64,000 nucleotides of DNA from Ignavibacteria bacterium (GTDB taxonomy: Bacteria; Bacteroidota; Ignavibacteria; Ignavibacteriales; Melioribacteraceae), in assembly GCA_009773205.1 (NCBI GenBank), contig WPAE01000004.1, positions 124,001 through 188,000 of the forward strand, in the 5' to 3' direction. The number at the start of each line of letters is the position of its first letter. Position 1 is the first letter of the stretch. This document shows positions 1-10,869 of the stretch, piece by piece. Below the pieces are notes generated by a model. The model was not told the origin of the DNA and did not search any database. It saw only the letters and a list, made by a program, of their open reading frames with translations. The translations under genes were made by a program, and so were the position numbers.

Positions 1-81
1 TTGTCCGGAAATGTTAAGATATGTTTCGAGAGGATGAGAGTTAAGATAAAAACTCACCTTTTTAAGTTCTGTAAACTGCAT
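1..81 (-). CDS. Possible 5' end of a minus-strand CDS running off the window (MQFTELKKVSFYLNSHPLETYLNISGQ...)
   Basis: Open frame from an ATG at 81 to the window edge; only 27 codons visible. Confidence 0.3.
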   Translation of the reverse strand, partial: MQFTELKKVSFYLNSHPLETYLNISGQ

Positions 82-138
82 TGCTGTTTCTTTTAACTGT
101 TCTCTTAGAATTATTTAACCAAAGATAATTAGTTCTTT

Positions 139-1038
139 TCACTTCTTCACTTTGAAATAAACTGTATCTGCAATCATAGAACCGAAAACGCCGATTGCAT
201 CTCCTAGAAAATTTATTCTTGGTTCATGGAAATTACCGTCGAACTCTTGAACGTTTCTGTAAGTTAGATTGTAGAGACGGAAGTTTTCATCGGCTGCATA
301 AACTACCAATCTATAGCGGCTGTAAAACCAAATCGAAATCCAGTTAATATCAAATTTGAATTGAGTGGCAGTTGGGTTTACATTTTGTATTTGTCTCTGC
401 ATATATTTATATCTATCCAGTTCCTTTTTAACATCTTCACGCTCAACCTCAACGTACGCATTGTTATAGATAAAAGTTGTGTCACTTGCATCAAGTGCTG
501 TTATTGAAATTGGATAAAATTTTGTTCCCGGCGACAAATTAATTTTAAGCGGAATCTCTTTCACATAGTTATTTTTATCCTTTTCTCTGTAATAAATTTC
601 TCCGCTTATTGTTTCGCTATCTACAATAGAAAAACCTTTTCGGGGAGTTTTGGTTACAGATTCTGCGCTTAGTGTTTTTCCATCAAAAGCAGCGTTGACA
701 GAAAGCTTATAACTTTTATCATAATCAACAATCCAATCATTTCCTTTATATTCATAAGAGAGCTTTGCTGCATTATAAGTTAAAGTATAAATTTTTCCGG
801 TTGATAAATCTGTTATGCTAACATTGGCATTATTCAAAAACAAAGTTAATGGATTGGGCTGTGTGTTAAGCGGAATATTTCTCGTTAGACTTATGTTTGC
901 CACTTTTTGTCCTGGATAAATAATAGCATTAACAACAATTTTAGGTTCGTAAGTTTGTTCAAGCTCTACAGTGCTTTCTCCACAAGAAAAGAGAAAGGCG
1001 GCAGAAATTAACAAAAATGTGTTTTTCATAAATTTCAT
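139..1038 (-). CDS. DUF4249-like lipoprotein
   Basis: 299 aa ORF with lipobox-like 'LFSCGES' N-terminus, directly downstream of a TonB receptor on the same strand. Confidence 0.75.
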   Translation of the reverse strand: MKFMKNTFLLISAAFLFSCGESTVELEQTYEPKIVVNAIIYPGQKVANISLTRNIPLNTQPNPLTLFLNNANVSITDLSTGKIYTLTYNAAKLSYEYKGNDWIVDYDKSYKLSVNAAFDGKTLSAESVTKTPRKGFSIVDSETISGEIYYREKDKNNYVKEIPLKINLSPGTKFYPISITALDASDTTFIYNNAYVEVEREDVKKELDRYKYMQRQIQNVNPTATQFKFDINWISIWFYSRYRLVVYAADENFRLYNLTYRNVQEFDGNFHEPRINFLGDAIGVFGSMIADTVYFKVKK

Positions 1039-1048
1039 TTATACTTCC

Positions 1049-3391
1049 TTAAAACTTTACGGTTACACCAATACTTGGCAAAATTGGAAACATATACTGA
1101 TAATCAATTTCTTGCTTAATTAAATTGTTCTTAACCTCATTCTTGTATTGGATGAACCATACATTTTTTCTATTCAACATATTGAAAACTTGTAAGTATG
1201 GAGAAAGGGTCCAGCCATCGTATTCAATATCGTAAGTAAGACTAAAATCCAAACGAGAGTAGAAAGGAAGATTGTAAGTGTTTATAGATGATGGATAAAT
1301 TGCGATTGAGTTTTGGTTTATTTCCCAATCCGGAAGCCGATTCATCAAATAAACTGAGCCTGGAAGCGTTATTGGCTGACCAGTAAAAAATGCAAAGTTT
1401 AACCCTAAAGTCCATTTGTTATCGGGATTAATAAATTTTTCGTCTCTCAATTCGTGCAAAAAATTATTAAGATCAACATTTGCCACAACATTAACTGCGT
1501 GCGTTCTATTATGCCGAGGTTCAAAAGAGTTGCCTTTGTTAATTCCATCAATAGTAAAAACGGTTTTAGAGAATGCATAAGAAATCCAACCAGAAAGTGC
1601 GCCCGATTCCTTTCTTAATAAAAATTCTAGACCATAAGAATTTCCATCGCCGCGGTTGAACAATCCTTTCTGATTGTTGTAAATGGGAATATTATCCGAC
1701 GTATAACTTTCCGGCGAAACATCTGCAATAAATGTTTGGTTGTATGAGTAAATGTCTTTATAAGTTTTATAATAGGCTTCAACTTCAAGCTCAAACTTAT
1801 TTCCCAAAGCTCTTTCGTAACCAAGTATAAAATGATTAGAGCTTGAGCCGGAAACATATTCATCGGCTGTAGTCCAAATACTGATGAAGAACAGGCGTGG
1901 TATTCTGTTGGCGTACTGATGAAACATTCCTGCTGATAATTTCAGATTAGCCTGCTCGCTTAGTCTATATTTTATTGTTAAGCGTGGGTCGAAATTTTTA
2001 AAATCTTTTTCGCTTTGCAGATAATCTGCTCGTAAGCCTGCTTCAATATCCCAAAGTATTGTTGGCTTCCAACTTGTTGAGCCGTAAATAGAATATAGTT
2101 TTCTGGTTCGCATTACATTTACTTTGCCGCTTGGAAAATCCTGCTTCAAACCTCCGTAAACATTTTTCTGCTCGAAGCCAAATTTGAAATTGAGATTATC
2201 ATTGTAGAAATACTCAATTGCTCCTTTAATCGTAAGATCGTTTATTTCATTTTTTTCTTTTACTTCAACGGCAGTAAAATTAAAATCGGAGTTAAACTTG
2301 CTTGCAGTAACCCAGAAATTTCCAAAGAGCGTTGGAGAAAAGATTGTACGCCAGTTTATGCTTCCGGTTAAATTGCCCCAAATATAATCGAAGCCGAGAG
2401 ATTCAGATCGTTTCTTATCCAACAGAAAATTTAAGTCATCGTGGCTGCCAAAAAAGCTAACGCTAAGTTTGTTGGATTTACTCAAATCAAAAAATGCTTT
2501 AAAGTTTCCATCTACGAAATAATAATCCGGAAGTTCATCAACAAATTTAGAAAGTGTTTGATCGAAGTAAGTTCTTCTTAGAGAGCCAGAAATAGAACCA
2601 ATATCACCAATTGGTCCGGAAAGCGTTGTGCTAAGGGAAAGCAAACTCATCTGTGCTTGTCCTTCAAAGTTGTTTCTGTTACCATCTTTGTTGGTTATAT
2701 TAATTACAGATGAAAGCCTTCCGCCATACTCTGCTCCAAAGCCGCCTTTGTACACTTCCACTTTTTTAATAGCATCTGTGTTAAATGTAGAAAACAAACC
2801 AAATGCATGTTCGGGATTGTAAACATCTGTGCCATCAACCATAAAAAGATTTTGGTCTGGAGTTCCGCCGCGCACATAAATAGCCGATGAAAAATCTGAA
2901 AGCGGTACAATTCCCGGCAGCGTTTGAAGTGTTCTCAAAAGATCGGCTTCAACAACTCTAGGTACTTTTGATATTTGCGCTGGAGATAAATCTATTTTTG
3001 ATACTGGCTTGTTAAATAGTTTGTCTATAATCTTTATCGAATCTGCACGAACAACAATCTCGTCTCCCCGAATATCTTCTTGTTGAAGATTTACATCTAA
3101 GAATTTGTCTTCATTAGACTTTAGTGAGATTTTTGTTGTGTAATTTTTATAACCAACGTAGCTGATAGTTACTTCGTAATTTCCAATATTAATTTTCGGG
3201 ATTACAAAATACCCTGTTACATTAGTAACAGTGCCTCTGTTTAATGATTTGATAAAAATATTAGCCCCGATTAATCCTTCGCCTGAAGATTTATCATAAA
3301 CAAATCCGCTGATAGAGCCTTCGTTTTGAGCTAATTGATTTTGTGATAAGCAAAGAAGTATTGACAAAAACAAAATAGTCTTTTTAATCAT
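1049..3391 (-). CDS. TonB-dependent receptor with N-terminal carboxypeptidase-like regulatory domain
   Basis: 780 aa; 'GSISGFVYDKSSGEGLIGANIFIKSLNRGTVTNVTGYFVIPKI' and plug motif 'IYVRGGTPDQNLFMVDGTDVYNPEHAFGLFSTFNTDAIKKVEVYKGGFGAEYGGRLSSVINI'. Confidence 0.93.
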   Translation of the reverse strand: MIKKTILFLSILLCLSQNQLAQNEGSISGFVYDKSSGEGLIGANIFIKSLNRGTVTNVTGYFVIPKINIGNYEVTISYVGYKNYTTKISLKSNEDKFLDVNLQQEDIRGDEIVVRADSIKIIDKLFNKPVSKIDLSPAQISKVPRVVEADLLRTLQTLPGIVPLSDFSSAIYVRGGTPDQNLFMVDGTDVYNPEHAFGLFSTFNTDAIKKVEVYKGGFGAEYGGRLSSVINITNKDGNRNNFEGQAQMSLLSLSTTLSGPIGDIGSISGSLRRTYFDQTLSKFVDELPDYYFVDGNFKAFFDLSKSNKLSVSFFGSHDDLNFLLDKKRSESLGFDYIWGNLTGSINWRTIFSPTLFGNFWVTASKFNSDFNFTAVEVKEKNEINDLTIKGAIEYFYNDNLNFKFGFEQKNVYGGLKQDFPSGKVNVMRTRKLYSIYGSTSWKPTILWDIEAGLRADYLQSEKDFKNFDPRLTIKYRLSEQANLKLSAGMFHQYANRIPRLFFISIWTTADEYVSGSSSNHFILGYERALGNKFELEVEAYYKTYKDIYSYNQTFIADVSPESYTSDNIPIYNNQKGLFNRGDGNSYGLEFLLRKESGALSGWISYAFSKTVFTIDGINKGNSFEPRHNRTHAVNVVANVDLNNFLHELRDEKFINPDNKWTLGLNFAFFTGQPITLPGSVYLMNRLPDWEINQNSIAIYPSSINTYNLPFYSRLDFSLTYDIEYDGWTLSPYLQVFNMLNRKNVWFIQYKNEVKNNLIKQEIDYQYMFPILPSIGVTVKF

Positions 3392-3540
3392 AAAGTGATT
3401 TTTATTTAATTAAATTCTTAGCGAAGCTAAATAGTTCCACAAAAGGAAGCAATGGAATTAATTATTCTGGTGCTTCCAAAAACATAATATCATTCGCAGA
3501 CTTTACTTTTTATTAATCCCGCTTTGCTGGATGTTTTTTT

Positions 3541-3661
3541 AATCCGCCAGAGGCGGACGAGTGTCAAATTCCCCGCCTCTTGAGGCGAATAAATAAAATT
3601 TGTTTTCAGAAACCTCGCTGCCCCGCCTGCCAAAGCAAAGCGGCGGGCAGGTTGCGGCGAG
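3541..3661 (+). repeat. Structured ~130-nt repeat, copy A
   Basis: Near-identical to 18605-18736 and to the reverse complements of 29717-29812 and 39674-39806; contains tccgccagaggcgga and cgcctcttgaggcg palindromes. Confidence 0.9.
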
Positions 3662-3754
3662 ACCTCTAAAAATATCAATTTCCTTTGCGGACTTTGCTTT
3701 TTCTTTGCGAACTCCGCGTTAAAATTTTTGAAATACTAATTTTTAGAGGTGTCC
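3661..3754. mobile_element. MITE-like element (CCTCTAAAAAT...ATTTTTAGAGG termini), abutting repeat copy A
   Basis: Terminal inverted repeats; interior closely matches 24877-24975. Confidence 0.65.
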
Positions 3755-3802
3755 TTAAGATATGAGAGTCACTATAATTTCAATCAAGTTTGACTTTGTG
3801 CT

Positions 3803-3861
3803 CAATTTATAATTCTAATAGTGCGTTATTAGAATGATAAATTGGGCTTATCATTCTAATA
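3803..3861. promoter_or_regulatory. Mutually exclusive inverted-repeat arms upstream of the GH2 gene
   Basis: Arm B (3827-3844) can pair with arm A (3803-3820, 17 of 18) or with arm C (3848-3861, 14 of 14). Confidence 0.45.
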
Positions 3862-3975
3862 ATCCGTATCATCTTATAGTTAGAACAACCCGCAATTCTA
3901 CATCAAAACAAAGTTTATGGATGGTATCTTTTTTGTTCATTACTTCTTGCTAATATTAACTATCCAGAGTTTTCT

Positions 3976-6336
3976 ATGAATAAATCTTACAAGCTAATAG
4001 TCGTTACTATCTTTCTAATTGCAGCAAATTCACTTTCCTTTGCACAAGCTGCTTTGGAGCCAACATTAAGTCTAACCGAAGTTAATGGCGTATCAGTTCC
4101 TTTTCAAAATGGAATGGCGCTGCCAACTTTTGAAAAGCAAAGCGCTCGTACAATTCTGGATTTGGCGGGCGAGTGGAAAAAGATGCGCTTTGCTACTATT
4201 GATAATGTTTCCCTAGCTAAAAGAGATGCTGCGGGCATCTCTGCAATTGAAAATGAAGCTGCTGGAAAACAATACAGTAATTTTGATGACTCTTCTTGGG
4301 AAAAGAAAACTCTACCAGGTGTTGAAAATGCACTAACAGAAGCAACAGCTCCTAACGGATTGTTCCCCGAATTTTATAATGATGGCGTTTGGTACCGAAG
4401 AACATTCTCGGTAGATCAAAAAAACGCGGGTAAGTTTGCTAAGCTTATGTTCTATTCGGTAAACTATGTCTGCGATGTTTGGATAAACGGAATTTACGTT
4501 GGCTATCACGAAGGCGGTTATACTCCTTTTGCTTTCGATGTTTCCAACTGGCTTAACTACGGAACGGCGAAAAATACAATTGCAATTCGTGTAGATAACA
4601 TAGCTTGGGGCGCGCGTAAAGATATTGTTCCTTACAACCCAGTTGATTGGTTCAACTGGGCGGGCGTTATTCACGATGTCTATTTAGAATTTTCAGATAT
4701 GATTTCTGTAACTCGTGCAAATGTAGTTCCCAAAGATGTTGATGGAAATATTGAAACAACTATTGTGCTTAACAATAAGAATGCCTCTGCTGCTAATGTT
4801 TCTGTTTCTGTTAAAGTTTACGAAGCAAATGTTAACCATACAAATATTCAATCTGAGTTTGCTAAAGATTTAATCGGTACAGAAGTAACTCTTAGCGGAA
4901 CTTCTCAACATAGTTTGAACATCGCCACAAATTCTGTTTCTGTGTGGAAGACAAACCTGAAAGTTGTTGCTCCTAAATTATGGAATATGAAAAACCCAAA
5001 TCTTTATGTTATGAAAGTAACCGTGCAGAATGGCTCAACCGTGCTTGATGAATATTTCACTCAATTTGGCGTACGCTCTATAGCCGCAAAAGATGGAAAG
5101 TTTCTGCTCAACAATAAAATTATGTTTTTGCCCGGTGTTGCCCGCCACGAAGAACATCCCGATTTTGGCAGAAGCGTTCCGAAAAATATTATCTATTCTG
5201 ATTTGCAAACCGTAAAGTCTCTTAATGCCACATATTTAAGAACATCGCATTACCCAAATCATCTTTATACTTATTTAATTGCAGATAGACTTGGTATTGC
5301 AATTATGGAAGAGATTCCGGTTTGGCAGTGGGACACAAAAGAAATTTGGGATTTACAAAACGCACGCAAGATTCATCAGCAAATGTTTCGCGAAATGGTA
5401 TTTAAAGATTATAACAGGCCATCGGTGATGATGTGGAGTACATCGAATGAATGCCATTATGACGGCATCGAAAGAACAACTTACCACAATATTCTTAAGG
5501 CAGATTATAAAAACAATTATAATGATGGAAGGCTTTTAACACAATCTGCGGCTGCAAATAAACCTGGCTCTGCAGACCAATCTCAAGCTCCGTTAGATGC
5601 TGCCGGCTGGACTATGTACTTTGGAATTTTCTACGGCACAAACAAAAGCTACTTTGGTCCAACTTTTTCGTTTATTAATAATGCAAAAACAACTTTTCCA
5701 ACCAAGCCAATAATTGCAACAGAGTTTGGTTTTTGGTCATCGGAAAATAATTCTACAGAGAGCGAGCAAGTAAATGTTCTAACTCAAACATTTAATGGGT
5801 TCAAGCCGCATTTGCCTTACGATGCTTCCGGAGCTTACAACGAAGCCGGAAATTTAATGGCTGTAACTTGGTGGTGTGTTTACGATTGGTATCAGTACAA
5901 AGCAAAGAGAAACGGCTGGCAAACTATGGGCTTAATTTCTATGGATCGTAAAACAGAAAAGAGTGTTGCAGGCACACTGCGTGCTACTTATCTGCCTTTT
6001 GTAAATAAAGATGGTATTACTGTTAGCGTAGATTCTGAAAGCAGCGCTATTCCGGGTGAATTTAAGTTAGAGCAAAATTATCCTAACCCGTTTAATCCAA
6101 CAACAACTATTAGTTACAAGCTGAAAGGCGCAAGTCACGTAACTTTAAAAGTTTACGATGTTTTAGGAAGGGAGGTTGAAACGCTGGTAAATGAATACAA
6201 ACAAGCCGGCACTTATAAAGCAACATTTGATACACGTCATGTTGAGCTGAGCCAAAGCATACCAAGCGGGATTTATTTTTACAGAATTAGTGCTGGTGGC
6301 TATACTGCTGTACGTAAAATGATTTTGCTAAAGTAA
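3976..6336 (+). CDS. Secreted glycoside hydrolase family 2 protein with C-terminal T9SS sorting domain
   Basis: 786 aa; signal peptide, catalytic motifs 'MMWSTSNECH' and 'IIATEFGFWS', C-terminal 'FKLEQNYPNPFNPTTTISYKLKG...SGIYFYRISAGGYTAVRKMILLK'. Confidence 0.92.
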   Translation: MNKSYKLIVVTIFLIAANSLSFAQAALEPTLSLTEVNGVSVPFQNGMALPTFEKQSARTILDLAGEWKKMRFATIDNVSLAKRDAAGISAIENEAAGKQYSNFDDSSWEKKTLPGVENALTEATAPNGLFPEFYNDGVWYRRTFSVDQKNAGKFAKLMFYSVNYVCDVWINGIYVGYHEGGYTPFAFDVSNWLNYGTAKNTIAIRVDNIAWGARKDIVPYNPVDWFNWAGVIHDVYLEFSDMISVTRANVVPKDVDGNIETTIVLNNKNASAANVSVSVKVYEANVNHTNIQSEFAKDLIGTEVTLSGTSQHSLNIATNSVSVWKTNLKVVAPKLWNMKNPNLYVMKVTVQNGSTVLDEYFTQFGVRSIAAKDGKFLLNNKIMFLPGVARHEEHPDFGRSVPKNIIYSDLQTVKSLNATYLRTSHYPNHLYTYLIADRLGIAIMEEIPVWQWDTKEIWDLQNARKIHQQMFREMVFKDYNRPSVMMWSTSNECHYDGIERTTYHNILKADYKNNYNDGRLLTQSAAANKPGSADQSQAPLDAAGWTMYFGIFYGTNKSYFGPTFSFINNAKTTFPTKPIIATEFGFWSSENNSTESEQVNVLTQTFNGFKPHLPYDASGAYNEAGNLMAVTWWCVYDWYQYKAKRNGWQTMGLISMDRKTEKSVAGTLRATYLPFVNKDGITVSVDSESSAIPGEFKLEQNYPNPFNPTTTISYKLKGASHVTLKVYDVLGREVETLVNEYKQAGTYKATFDTRHVELSQSIPSGIYFYRISAGGYTAVRKMILLK

Positions 6337-6342
6337 TTAGTA

Positions 6343-6485
6343 GAGACCTCCGAAAAATTGTTCCAGTATCATGGTGATCATTCCGCAAGCTTATGACAGG
6401 GTTTGTCGAACCATGACGAAAACCTTGAAAAAGCCAGACTTCAGCCTAGCACACAACGTATTTCAGCGTAATTTTTCAGATGTCT
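6343..6485. mobile_element. MITE-like element, GAGACCTC(C/T)GAAAAATT subfamily
   Basis: Imperfect terminal inverted repeats; interior (tcatggtgatcatt...gacagggtttgtcgaaccatgacga) shared with 9282-9430. Confidence 0.75.
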
Positions 6486-6694
6486 TTGCTAAGTACTAAG
6501 CACTCATACTAAATAAAAAACTATTTTTCTTTCAGTATACCTTTTTGGAAAAAATATCCAATAGCTTTATTTTGCTTCAGAAAATAATACTTGCTTAACG
6601 TGAACATTTTGAAAAACTTATCTTATACAACAACTCGCATAGCAACAACCACAAAAACTTTTCAACTAATCCATATTAAAATAGGAGTACTTTA

Positions 6695-7375
6695 ATGAGC
6701 TGGTTTACGAAGGCTTTGAACTCATCTATTGGTAAAAAGTTTGTAATGGCTCTTACCGGTATCTGTTTAATTTTGTTTTTAATCATCCACTTGATTAATA
6801 ATTTAACGCTTTTTGCCGGTCCAGCGTTGTTTAACACAGTTGTAAAAAACCTTGAAGGCGTTAAGCCTCTTATTCGTGTAATTGAAGTTATCTTAGCTTC
6901 AATTTTTCTTTTGCATATTTATAACGGCGTTCGTCTTTGGATAGAAAACAAAAAAGCCAGACCAGAACAGTATGCAGTAAACGCCTCTTCAAAAAACTCT
7001 ACTGCTTTTTCTAGAACTATGATATGGAGCGGTAGCATTGTTTTCATTTTTTTAGTTGTTCATCTAAGAACAATGTGGTACTACTTTAACTTTGGCGGTG
7101 ATTATACAGAGCTTAAAAACACACATCAGTACTATGAAATAGTTGTTAGTACTTTTAGTAGCCATGTTTATTCTATGTTCTACATTACCGCTATGATTCT
7201 TCTTGGCTTCCATCTTAATCATGGTTTCCAGAGTGCATTTCAAACTTTTGGTTGGAATAACAAAAAGTATTTCCCATTAATAGAGAAGATTGGATTTATC
7301 TACGCTTGGATCACAGCAATACTCTTTGCGGCTATTCCGGTTTACTTTTCATTTTTCTACAGAGGTAACGTATGA
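6695..7375 (+). CDS. sdhC: Succinate dehydrogenase/fumarate reductase cytochrome b subunit
   Basis: 226 aa membrane protein; '[28 protein letters not shown]'; overlaps sdhA by 4 nt. Confidence 0.93.
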   Translation: MSWFTKALNSSIGKKFVMALTGICLILFLIIHLINNLTLFAGPALFNTVVKNLEGVKPLIRVIEVILASIFLLHIYNGVRLWIENKKARPEQYAVNASSKNSTAFSRTMIWSGSIVFIFLVVHLRTMWYYFNFGGDYTELKNTHQYYEIVVSTFSSHVYSMFYITAMILLGFHLNHGFQSAFQTFGWNNKKYFPLIEKIGFIYAWITAILFAAIPVYFSFFYRGNV

Positions 7376-9282
7376 TAAAGCTCGATGCTAAAATTCCTGA
7401 AGGAACAATTAAAGACAAATGGACAAATCACAAGTTTAATATGAAGCTTGTGAACCCGGCTAACAAAAGAAAGTATGATATTATAGTTGTAGGCAGCGGG
7501 CTTGCCGGCGCATCTGCCGCCGCAAGTTTAGGAGAACTTGGCTACAATGTTAAAGTGATAACTTTTCATGACAGCCCGCGCCGCGCCCACAGCATTTCTG
7601 CTCAAGGCGGAATTAACGCAGCAAAAAATTATCAAAACGATGGCGACTCGGTATATAGATTGTTCTATGATACGGTTAAAGGTGGAGATTTTCGCGCGCG
7701 CGAAGCAAACGTTTACCGCCTGGCAGAAGTCAGCAACAATATTATTGATCAATGTGTTGCACAAGGTGTTCCATTTGCTCGTGATTACGGCGGCTTACTT
7801 GATAACCGCTCTTTTGGCGGTGCGCTTGTCTCAAGAACTTTTTATGCAAAAGGGCAAACCGGACAGCAGTTATTGCTCGGGGCTTACAGCGCTATGAACA
7901 GACAGATTGCTCTAGGAAATGTAAAAGTTTACACGCGCAGAGAAATGCTTGATTTGGTAGTTGTTGATGAAAGCGCAAAAGGTGTTGTCTGTAGAAATCT
8001 TTTGAACGGTGAAATTGAAAAATTTTCTGCTCACGCCGTTGTTCTTGCTACAGGCGGCTACGCAAATGTTTTCTTTCTTTCAACAAATGCGATGAACTGC
8101 AACACAACTGCAATATGGCGCGCGCATAAAAAAGGTGCTGCCTTTGCTAATCCATGCTACACTCAAATCCACCCTACTTGTTTACCAGTTCACGGAGAAA
8201 ATCAATCTAAGTTAACATTGATGAGCGAAAGCTTGCGTAACGATGGAAGAATTTGGGTGTCAAAAATTAAAGGTGATATGCGCAATCCAAACGAGATCCC
8301 AGAAGAAGAACGCGATTATTATTTAGAAAGAAAATATCCAACTTACGGCAATCTTTCTCCGCGCGATATTTCTTCACGCGCAGCTAAAGAAGCATTCGAT
8401 GATGGGCGCGGCGCACAAGGAAGAGAATCTGTTTATCTCGATTTTCGCGATGCCATTAACCGGCTAGGCAAAAATGTAATTGAAGAGCGTTACGGTAACT
8501 TGTTTGAAATCTACGAAACAATCACCGGCGATAATCCATACAAAATACCAATGCAAATTTATCCCGCACCGCACTATACAATGGGCGGCTTGTGGGTAGA
8601 TTACAATTTGATGAGCACTATTCCCGGTTTGTTTGTTGCCGGAGAAGCTAACTTTAGCGATCACGGCGCAAACCGTTTAGGCGCTAGTGCGTTAATGCAA
8701 GGTTTAGCCGATGGATACTTTGTGCTTCCTTACACAATCGGAAATTATCTTGCAGGCGATAAACCTACATTAGTAAAAGATGATCATCCCGAGTTTGGAA
8801 AAGTTGCAAACGAAATTGAAGATATGACAAACAAACTTCTTTCTATAAAAGGAAAAAGAACGGTTGATGATATTCATAAGCAGCTTGGCAGATTGATGTG
8901 GAATAAGGTTGGAATGGCTCGTAACGAAATTGGATTGAAGGAAGTAATTGGCGAGATTTCTCAGCTTCGCGAAGAATTCTGGAAGAATGTAAATGTTGTA
9001 GGCGAAGCAATAGATGTAAATCAATGTTTGGAAAGAGCCGGACGGCTTGCAGACTATCTTGAACTTGGCGAAATAATGGCAGTAGATTCACTTCACAGAA
9101 ACGAATCCTGCGGCGGGCACTTCCGTACCGAGTACCAAACGGAAGAAGGCGAAGCCTTGCGTGATGATGAAAACTATACTTACGTTGCCGCTTGGGAATA
9201 CAAAGAAACCGGTAAATGGGAACTCAACAAAGAGCCATTGGAATTTGAGAATGTTCATTTAGCTACAAGGAGTTATAAATAG
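7372..9282 (+). CDS. sdhA: Succinate dehydrogenase/fumarate reductase flavoprotein subunit
   Basis: 636 aa; '[25 protein letters not shown]', '[24 protein letters not shown]', 'HPTCLPV', '[30 protein letters not shown]'. Confidence 0.97.
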   Translation: MIKLDAKIPEGTIKDKWTNHKFNMKLVNPANKRKYDIIVVGSGLAGASAAASLGELGYNVKVITFHDSPRRAHSISAQGGINAAKNYQNDGDSVYRLFYDTVKGGDFRAREANVYRLAEVSNNIIDQCVAQGVPFARDYGGLLDNRSFGGALVSRTFYAKGQTGQQLLLGAYSAMNRQIALGNVKVYTRREMLDLVVVDESAKGVVCRNLLNGEIEKFSAHAVVLATGGYANVFFLSTNAMNCNTTAIWRAHKKGAAFANPCYTQIHPTCLPVHGENQSKLTLMSESLRNDGRIWVSKIKGDMRNPNEIPEEERDYYLERKYPTYGNLSPRDISSRAAKEAFDDGRGAQGRESVYLDFRDAINRLGKNVIEERYGNLFEIYETITGDNPYKIPMQIYPAPHYTMGGLWVDYNLMSTIPGLFVAGEANFSDHGANRLGASALMQGLADGYFVLPYTIGNYLAGDKPTLVKDDHPEFGKVANEIEDMTNKLLSIKGKRTVDDIHKQLGRLMWNKVGMARNEIGLKEVIGEISQLREEFWKNVNVVGEAIDVNQCLERAGRLADYLELGEIMAVDSLHRNESCGGHFRTEYQTEEGEALRDDENYTYVAAWEYKETGKWELNKEPLEFENVHLATRSYK

Positions 9283-9430
9283 AGACCTCTGAAAAATTAT
9301 TACAGAGTCATGGTGATCATTCGGCAAGCTCATGACAGGGTTTGTCGAACCATGACGAAATCCTCTAAAAAGCGACAAGCTCAGTCAGTCTGACACACAG
9401 CGTATTGCAACTTAATTTTTCAGAGGTCTC
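9282..9430. mobile_element. MITE-like element with perfect 18-bp TIRs and AAATA target duplication
   Basis: GAGACCTCTGAAAAATTA at 9282-9299 matches the reverse complement of 9413-9430; AAATA at 9277-9281 and 9431-9435. Confidence 0.88.
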
Positions 9431-9441
9431 AAATAGTTTTA

Positions 9442-9976
9442 ATGAAAAGTAGAAAACAAAATAGTGTTGTTAAGAAATCCTATTCTTCACTTATCGAAGA
9501 TATTGGCGAACTTCTTAAGACAGGAAGAAAACAGTTTTACATTTCTGCCAACACTATTCTTGTTCATACTTATTGGCAGATTGGAAAACGAATTGTTGAA
9601 TTTGAGCAAGGTGGAAAAACGAAAGCTGATTATGGCTCTAAACTATTAGATACATTAGCTTGCGACTTAAAGTTGAAATATGGTAAAGGTTTTAGCAGAA
9701 GTAATGTTTATTTGATGAGACAACTTTTTGTTGTTTACCCAAAATTCCAGACACTGTCTGGAAAATTTACTTGGTCTCATATAGTAGAATTACTGAATGT
9801 TGAAGATAGTCTTACTCGAAGCTTTTATGAAAAACAAACACTCATTGAAAAGTGGAGCGTTCGTGAACTAAGAAGACAAATTGATTCTGCTCTTTTCCCC
9901 TATTTCCCAAGACCAATTCTATTTGTCGGATAAAAATATGCTTGAAGAAAAAATTAAAGGTTTATTAATAAAATAA
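9442..9976 (+). pseudogene. DUF1016/YhcG-family gene remnant with internal deletion and frameshift
   Basis: N-terminal DUF1016 domain ('ILVHTYWQIGKRIVEFEQGG...YGKGFSRSNVYLMRQLF...LRRQIDSALF'); a C-terminus-like tail 'QFYLSDKNMLEEKIKGLLIK*' follows in another frame, ending at 9976. Confidence 0.75.
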
Positions 9977-10001
9977 AGTTTGATAAACAGCAGGAGCTTA
10001 A

Positions 10002-10769
10002 ATGAAGTCTGAAAAATTGAATCTAACTCTTAAAATCTGGCGGCAAAAAAATATTAATACGCCGGGCAGTTTTGTAGAATATAAAATTTCTGTTTCACCA
10101 GATTCATCTTTCCTTGAAATGTTGGATGATCTTAACAATGAGCTCGAAAGCAAAAATCTTGAACCGGTTGCCTTTGAAAGCGACTGCCGTGAAGGAATTT
10201 GTGGAACTTGTGATTTGGTCATTCAAGGTCAGCCGCATGGTCCAATTCCTAAAATTGCAACTTGCCAGCTTCACATGCGCAATTTTAGAGATGGCGAAAC
10301 AATTTGGATTGAACCGTTTCGTGCTAAGGCTTTTCCAATTATTAAAGACTTAATTGTTGATAGAACCGCGCTTGATAAAATTCAGCAAGCCGGCGGATTT
10401 ATTTCCGTTAATACTGGAAGTGTACCGGATGGTAACGCTATCCCAATTCCAAAAGAGAATGCCGGACTTTCGATGGACGCGGCTGCTTGCATTGGCTGCG
10501 GCGCGTGCGTAGCAGCTTGTAAGAATGCATCGGCAATGTTGTTCGTAAGTGCAAAAGTTTCTCAGTTTGCTCTTTTGCCGCAGGGACAGCCCGAACGCTA
10601 CAAACGTGTGCAAGAAATGGTTAAAGTTATGGATGAACTCGGCTTTGGTTCTTGTTCTAACACTTACGCATGCGAAGCAGAATGCCCGAAAGGTATTTCT
10701 GTTAAGAACATTGCGCGCATGAACCGCGATTATTTTATTGCGAAGGTGAAAACAGAGGAAACAGTTTAG
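10002..10769 (+). CDS. sdhB: Succinate dehydrogenase/fumarate reductase iron-sulfur subunit
   Basis: 255 aa; '[19 protein letters not shown]', '[15 protein letters not shown]', '[26 protein letters not shown]'. Confidence 0.97.
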   Translation: MKSEKLNLTLKIWRQKNINTPGSFVEYKISVSPDSSFLEMLDDLNNELESKNLEPVAFESDCREGICGTCDLVIQGQPHGPIPKIATCQLHMRNFRDGETIWIEPFRAKAFPIIKDLIVDRTALDKIQQAGGFISVNTGSVPDGNAIPIPKENAGLSMDAAACIGCGACVAACKNASAMLFVSAKVSQFALLPQGQPERYKRVQEMVKVMDELGFGSCSNTYACEAECPKGISVKNIARMNRDYFIAKVKTEETV

Positions 10770-10869
10770 AGATTTGAAATTAAAAAGCTGGTTTCGTTGG
10801 CAAATCTTTCTCCGGTGGATTCACAAGTCCGTCTTATAAATTTTAGAGATATGTCTGCCTTATCGTTAA

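Noticed and set aside
3490-3678. 62-aa minus-strand ORF
   Set aside because: Lies across repeat copy A; low-complexity product with no recognised family
6343-6485. Target-site duplication around the first GAGACCTC element
   Set aside because: Flanks ttagta and ttgcta do not match convincingly; only the 9282 copy shows a clear duplication
7568-7897. 109-aa plus-strand ORF
   Set aside because: Out-of-frame ORF within sdhA
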